Positions 60,616-64,000 of a DNA stretch of 64,000 nt are shown one piece after another. The stretch covers positions 2,170,001 through 2,234,000 of the forward strand of contig NC_012785.1 in the NCBI RefSeq assembly GCF_000023325.1. The letters run 5' to 3'. The notes under the pieces are model-generated. The model worked only from the letters and a program-made list of their open reading frames with translations, was not told the origin of the DNA and did not search any database. Origin of the DNA: Kosmotoga olearia TBF 19.5.1. Its GTDB lineage: Bacteria > Thermotogota > Thermotogae > Petrotogales > Kosmotogaceae. The position numbers and the translations under genes were made by a program. The number at the start of each line of letters is the position of its first letter. Position 1 is the stretch's first letter.

Positions 60616-61500
60616 ATCAAGCTTGCTTACCCATTTCCTTGCAATCCTTTCGTCACGCCGTATTGCGTGTACGAGTTCATCGATGGAAGCAAACTTGAGC
60701 TCGGGGCGCAAAAACTTTAATAGTTCTATCTCAAGTCTCTTGCCGTAAAGGTCACCTGAAAAATCCAGAAAATACACTTCGTATTTTATTTCTTTAGAAA
60801 AGTTAACCGTTGGCCTGAACCCGATATTTAATAATCCGTAATATAGCCTGCTTCCTATTATTGATTTAACGATATAAACTCCAGAGCGTGGAGTCACAAC
60901 CTTCTCAATTCCTCGTGAAATATTTGCAGTAGGAAAACCGAGCTTGGTTCCAAGACGATTATCTTGATAAACCTTTCCTGAGATTGTGTAAGGGGACCCT
61001 AACAATTCATTGGCCAACTCTATTTTTCCCTGTGCTAACAATTCTCGTATCCAACTGCTGCTTATCTTTCTTCCATCGCGTTTCAAATGAGGTACGATAA
61101 CGAGTTCGAATTTTAGTTTCCTTGACAGTTCTCTCAATAGTTCGGTGTTACCGCGCGCACCTTTTCCAAAGGTGAAGTCTTCTCCTACAACGAGGCCTAC
61201 CATTCCCTGGTTTATAAGAGCCAGAATATATTCTTCAGGTTCAATATCTTTGATCTCTTCAATATCTACGGTTACCACGTTTTTTATACCAAGGGAAAGG
61301 ATCAGTTCAACCCTTTTTGCAATCGTGTAGATCAGACCCGGAAAGTTCGGGAAGTAATATCCCCATGGATACATTATGGAAAGAGCAGTACTGCACACAT
61401 TAAGCTTTCTGGAAAGCTTAAGAGTCTCCGACATTATTTTTCTATGTCCGAGATGAACACCATCAAAGTTACCTATGCAAACAGTGAATTTTTTACCCAC
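60601..61500 (-). CDS. ribF: Bifunctional riboflavin kinase/FAD synthetase
   Basis: RibF phosphorylates riboflavin to FMN and adenylylates FMN to FAD. The 299-residue protein opens with the nucleotidyl-transfer motif GNFDGVHLGH near residue 9, followed by GEDFTFGKGARGN near 105 and SSWIRELL near 145. The C-terminal kinase domain has LGTKLGFPTANI near 180. I chose GTG 61500 behind GAAGG, overlapping truB by 8 bases; the frame runs farther upstream without a ribosome site. It is the last gene of rbfA-truB-ribF. Confidence 0.95.
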   Translation of the reverse strand: MGKKFTVCIGNFDGVHLGHRKIMSETLKLSRKLNVCSTALSIMYPWGYYFPNFPGLIYTIAKRVELILSLGIKNVVTVDIEEIKDIEPEEYILALINQGMVGLVVGEDFTFGKGARGNTELLRELSRKLKFELVIVPHLKRDGRKISSSWIRELLAQGKIELANELLGSPYTISGKVYQDNRLGTKLGFPTANISRGIEKVVTPRSGVYIVKSIIGSRLYYGLLNIGFRPTVNFSKEIKYEVYFLDFSGDLYGKRLEIELLKFLRPELKFASIDELVHAIRRDERIARKWVSKLDSQVV

Positions 61501-62422
61501 GGAATACCTTCTCCAATGTTGCGACTCTTTCTTTTGATACTTTTTTTGTGAGAGTCTTAATGAATTTGCTTGTCCTTTCGGATCTGGCGATAGCGAGTAG
61601 ATTCTGATCTTCATCTATAATCCTTATCACGGCTTCTTTAGGAAATACACCTTTTATTTCAACAACTCCATTGGAATATACCTGACCACCGTTTAACACT
61701 TTCTCGGCCTGTTCTCTTGAAACGACAATCGCTGGAAGAAAACTGACAATTTCGTTCATAGGCTTTATGTCTTTAATATCAACCTCATCGAGTTTAACAG
61801 CATCGGAAACTGAAAACTTTCCTATAGCCAGCCTTCGCAAAAAGGTCGTTGTTGCTCCACATCCGAGCTTATAACCTATGTCCATAACAAGGGAACGAAC
61901 GTAGGTTCCAGCTGAGACCTTTACAACGAATGATACGGCCATTTCGACGGGGTCGAAGGATTTTACATAGATGTCGTGTATCGTGACCTTCTTTGGTGGT
62001 AAGTTTATGATTTTCCCCTTTCTCGCGAGCCTGTAAAGTCGCTCACCTTTATATTTTTTCGCTGAATATGCCGGTGGCACCTGCATGTATTCCCCGGTGA
62101 AGCTTTCAATAGCATCTCTGATCATTTCCTCGGTGATATGGGAACTTTCCCTTTCTTCGACAAGATTACCAGTAAAATCAAAGGTATCGGTCATAACACC
62201 GAGTTTCATTTCAACCTCATATGTCTTATCCATGCCTTTTATATATTCCAAAAGCCTGGTAGCTTTGCCAACACCAACAATGAGGAGACCACTGGCAAAG
62301 GGATCAAGGGTCCCGGAATGCCCAACCTTTTTTATTCCAAACTTCTTGCGGATTTCATCGACAACATCATGCGAAGTAATCCCGGAAGGTTTATCGATGA
62401 AAAGAAATCCGTTCAAATTCAT
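61493..62422 (-). CDS. truB: tRNA pseudouridine-55 synthase TruB
   Basis: TruB makes pseudouridine 55 in the tRNA T arm. The 309-residue protein has KVGHSGTLDPFASGLL near residue 32 with the catalytic aspartate, YSAKKYKGERLY near 119, SAGTYVRSLVMDIG near 170 and a C-terminal PUA-like domain. The ATG overlaps the rbfA stop by four bases. Confidence 0.97.
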   Translation of the reverse strand: MNLNGFLFIDKPSGITSHDVVDEIRKKFGIKKVGHSGTLDPFASGLLIVGVGKATRLLEYIKGMDKTYEVEMKLGVMTDTFDFTGNLVEERESSHITEEMIRDAIESFTGEYMQVPPAYSAKKYKGERLYRLARKGKIINLPPKKVTIHDIYVKSFDPVEMAVSFVVKVSAGTYVRSLVMDIGYKLGCGATTTFLRRLAIGKFSVSDAVKLDEVDIKDIKPMNEIVSFLPAIVVSREQAEKVLNGGQVYSNGVVEIKGVFPKEAVIRIIDEDQNLLAIARSERTSKFIKTLTKKVSKERVATLEKVFRG

Positions 62423-62796
62423 TCATTCTCTTCCTTTTCCTGTTCTTGTTTTTTGATTTCTTCAAGTATTTTTGATATTCGTAAACTCGCTTCTATGCCA
62501 ATGTCTTCATGAAATCTCAACTCAGGAGCTTTAAAAAGCCTTATGTTTTTCGCTACGGCTGTCCTGAAGTATCCCTTGTTTTCCTCCATAAATTCCACCG
62601 CTTTTTTCTTTTCTTCATCATTCCCAAGGTAGCTAACAAAAATGTTTGCGTAACGCTTGTCTTTTGAAAGCTCGATTCTCACGATAGAAACCAAAGTAGG
62701 ATCTATTTCACTTTCTCCTTTGAAATTCCGAAGCGCTTCAGTTAGAACCTTTTGAATCTCCGATTCCAGCATCGCTTTTCTGTAACCTGCGGACAT
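62419..62796 (-). CDS. rbfA: Ribosome-binding factor A
   Basis: RbfA assists maturation of the 30S subunit. The 125-residue protein has the KH-like fold features EIQKVLTEALRNFK near residue 13, SIVRIELSKDKRYANIFVSY near 36 and APELRFHEDIGIEASLRIS near 90. I chose ATG 62796 behind GGAGGTGG; a GTG three codons earlier overlaps that site. It opens the rbfA-truB-ribF operon. Confidence 0.95.
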   Translation of the reverse strand: MSAGYRKAMLESEIQKVLTEALRNFKGESEIDPTLVSIVRIELSKDKRYANIFVSYLGNDEEKKKAVEFMEENKGYFRTAVAKNIRLFKAPELRFHEDIGIEASLRISKILEEIKKQEQEKEENE

Positions 62797-62822
62797 CCGT
62801 TCCACCTCCCCTACCTCTAATC

Positions 62823-62828
62823 ATTATA
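62823..62828 (-). promoter_or_regulatory. -10 element of the rbfA operon
   Basis: The minus strand has a perfect TATAAT about 27 bases before the rbfA start. No clear -35 box is seen. Confidence 0.45.
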
Positions 62829-62887
62829 CATTACTTTCAAAGGGGCTTGATTTTCGAATCATTAATGCCCAATCAAGGAGGTTTAAA

Positions 62888-64000
62888 TTAAGGAATTGTT
62901 ATTAATGATTCAAAAGAAGAGCGTATCCTTTTATAATCTTCTGAAATTTCTACGTCATGTTTGCTGTTGTTCCAGATAAATTTAAGAAATTCAATCAACA
63001 TATCGTACTTCTTGCCCACGGTTAATTTTAAAAGCGTCGAACGGGTAGTTTGAGGCTCGTCACTATTAACAATCGTTTTAAATAATTCTTCAATAGAATA
63101 TGGCCTTAATTTGTTAATCTCAAGGTAAGAGGCAATATTTTCTAAAACAGCTTCGCACGTTTTCCTAGGAGGCGCGTTGAAAGTTTTAAAAGCTGATTCC
63201 AGGTAAGGTAATACCTGTCGATAATAATGATACGCAACCGGTGCATCTTCTAATGGTTTGATTTCAAGGATGGCCATTGCCTGAGCGCGTTGCTGATCGT
63301 CGAGACTCATAAAGAACTTTCCTATAAGATCTTCACCCGGGTAAATGTAGTAAACATTACCGTGTAGAATCCCATAAGCTTTCAATGTATCGAGATAACC
63401 TTCTGCCATATATTTTTTTGAGACTTCCGGATCGAAAGTTAGTATTCCACCATAATACTCCCGGGGCTTTATGTAAATAATCTCTTCATCCGATTTTGTG
63501 AAGCCTTTGATCAGATTTAAAATATCAACAATCCCATACGTACCTATATCGACAACTACAATCTTTTTAAAACCCTTTTTAATGGCCATTTCTACCGGAA
63601 TGTTTGCATAAACGCCTCCATCAATAAATTTTGCTCCACCTATGTTTTCCCGTTTGAATACCGGGAAATTGGCACTTGCCAGTATATAATCTATAAGCAT
63701 TCCTTCCGGTATATCGTCTATGTAGAGCATAACAGGAGACAAGCTAGAAACCGAGTAGGCAACGAGTCCATAATCGATCGGGGATGAACGTATCTCCTCT
63801 TCAGATATAATCTCACTTAATTTTTTTCTCAATGGAGATACATCTATACCAGACTCTTCAAACAACATTTTTACAGCTTCGGCAATGCTGCTCAATTTGA
63901 GATTCTTGATATCGCCTTCAAAGAGCGGTCTAATATTTGGTGAAATTTTCATTATATCCTCATAAGTTGCTGTCAACCAGAGCTTCCTAGCCAGTTCAAA
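62888..64000 (-). CDS. Patatin-like phospholipase, C-terminal part (5' end outside window)
   Basis: The frame is open to the window edge (370 codons visible), so the N-terminal oxyanion and GxSxG serine motifs lie outside. The visible part has ILASANFPVFK, a typical core strand, and GAKFIDGGVYANIPVEMAI, whose DGG holds the aspartate of the Ser-Asp dyad. The C-terminal 200 residues are an alpha-helical extension that I do not recognise. It is likely a membrane-associated lipid acyl hydrolase; no signal peptide can be judged. Confidence 0.88.
   Translation of the reverse strand, partial: FELARKLWLTATYEDIMKISPNIRPLFEGDIKNLKLSSIAEAVKMLFEESGIDVSPLRKKLSEIISEEEIRSSPIDYGLVAYSVSSLSPVMLYIDDIPEGMLIDYILASANFPVFKRENIGGAKFIDGGVYANIPVEMAIKKGFKKIVVVDIGTYGIVDILNLIKGFTKSDEEIIYIKPREYYGGILTFDPEVSKKYMAEGYLDTLKAYGILHGNVYYIYPGEDLIGKFFMSLDDQQRAQAMAILEIKPLEDAPVAYHYYRQVLPYLESAFKTFNAPPRKTCEAVLENIASYLEINKLRPYSIEELFKTIVNSDEPQTTRSTLLKLTVGKKYDMLIEFLKFIWNNSKHDVEISEDYKRIRSSFESLITIP

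Overview
The window looks like chromosomal DNA of a member of the Thermotogota, most likely Kosmotogaceae (Kosmotoga or a close relative). This is inferred from gene content and order and was not tested by a search: an Mbx-type Mrp/Nuo membrane complex with a glutamate-synthase-like flavoprotein, dipeptide-type ABC operons, several TTG/GTG starts behind strong GGAGGTG-like ribosome binding sites, and tightly overlapping genes. No phage, insertion sequence, CRISPR array or rRNA is visible. There are two tRNA genes, Leu(CAA) and Glu(CUC).

Layout. 1-2748 (+): end of clpC, then radA and disA. 2750-4915 (-): tRNA-Leu, a WecG/TagA glycosyltransferase and a degenerate SsnA-like amidohydrolase. 5114-10543 (+): a complete five-gene Opp/Dpp-type transporter. 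10578-21130 (-): a 13-gene operon with an Mrp antiporter module (E, F, G, DUF4040, B, C, two D-type subunits) followed by a Nuo-like module (H, B, C, D) and a ferredoxin-flavoprotein fusion. 21464-22628 (+): cold-shock protein and DegV. 22659-24014 (-): 8-oxoguanine deaminase. 24130-26577 (+): isochorismatase-like gene frameshifted at an 11-T run, a TrxB-like flavoprotein without a dithiol, and an RlmN-like radical SAM protein.

26681-49596 is a purine-catabolic island. The plus-strand operon encodes YgeY, YgeW, hydantoinase, SsnA, a PreA-like ferredoxin-dehydrogenase, a threonine-synthase-like enzyme, molybdenum hydroxylase subunits with MocA and XdhC maturation proteins, an ABC binding protein with a fused double permease, and a DUF364 protein. 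The convergent minus-strand operon encodes adenine deaminase, a second molybdenum hydroxylase large subunit and a second fold-type II PLP enzyme. Together with 8-oxoguanine deaminase these could feed adenine, guanine-type bases and 8-oxoguanine into xanthine/urate and then through ring opening to ureido compounds, carbamoyl transfer and amino-acid-like intermediates. The known E. coli-type cluster uses YgeX (2,3-diaminopropionate ammonia-lyase) and YgfK; neither is present here. The PLP enzymes and the PreA-like protein are candidate replacements. An embedded sugar-type ABC transporter without an ATPase is a candidate purine or nucleoside importer.

49735-64000 is mostly housekeeping: thrS and ridA, two small secreted beta-rich proteins, a clostripain-family lipoprotein, a two-subunit fumarase, PhzF, a flavodoxin behind a promoter palindrome, ASCH and GNAT proteins, tRNA-Glu, a monoglyceride-lipase-like hydrolase, the rbfA-truB-ribF operon and the end of a patatin-like phospholipase cut by the window edge.
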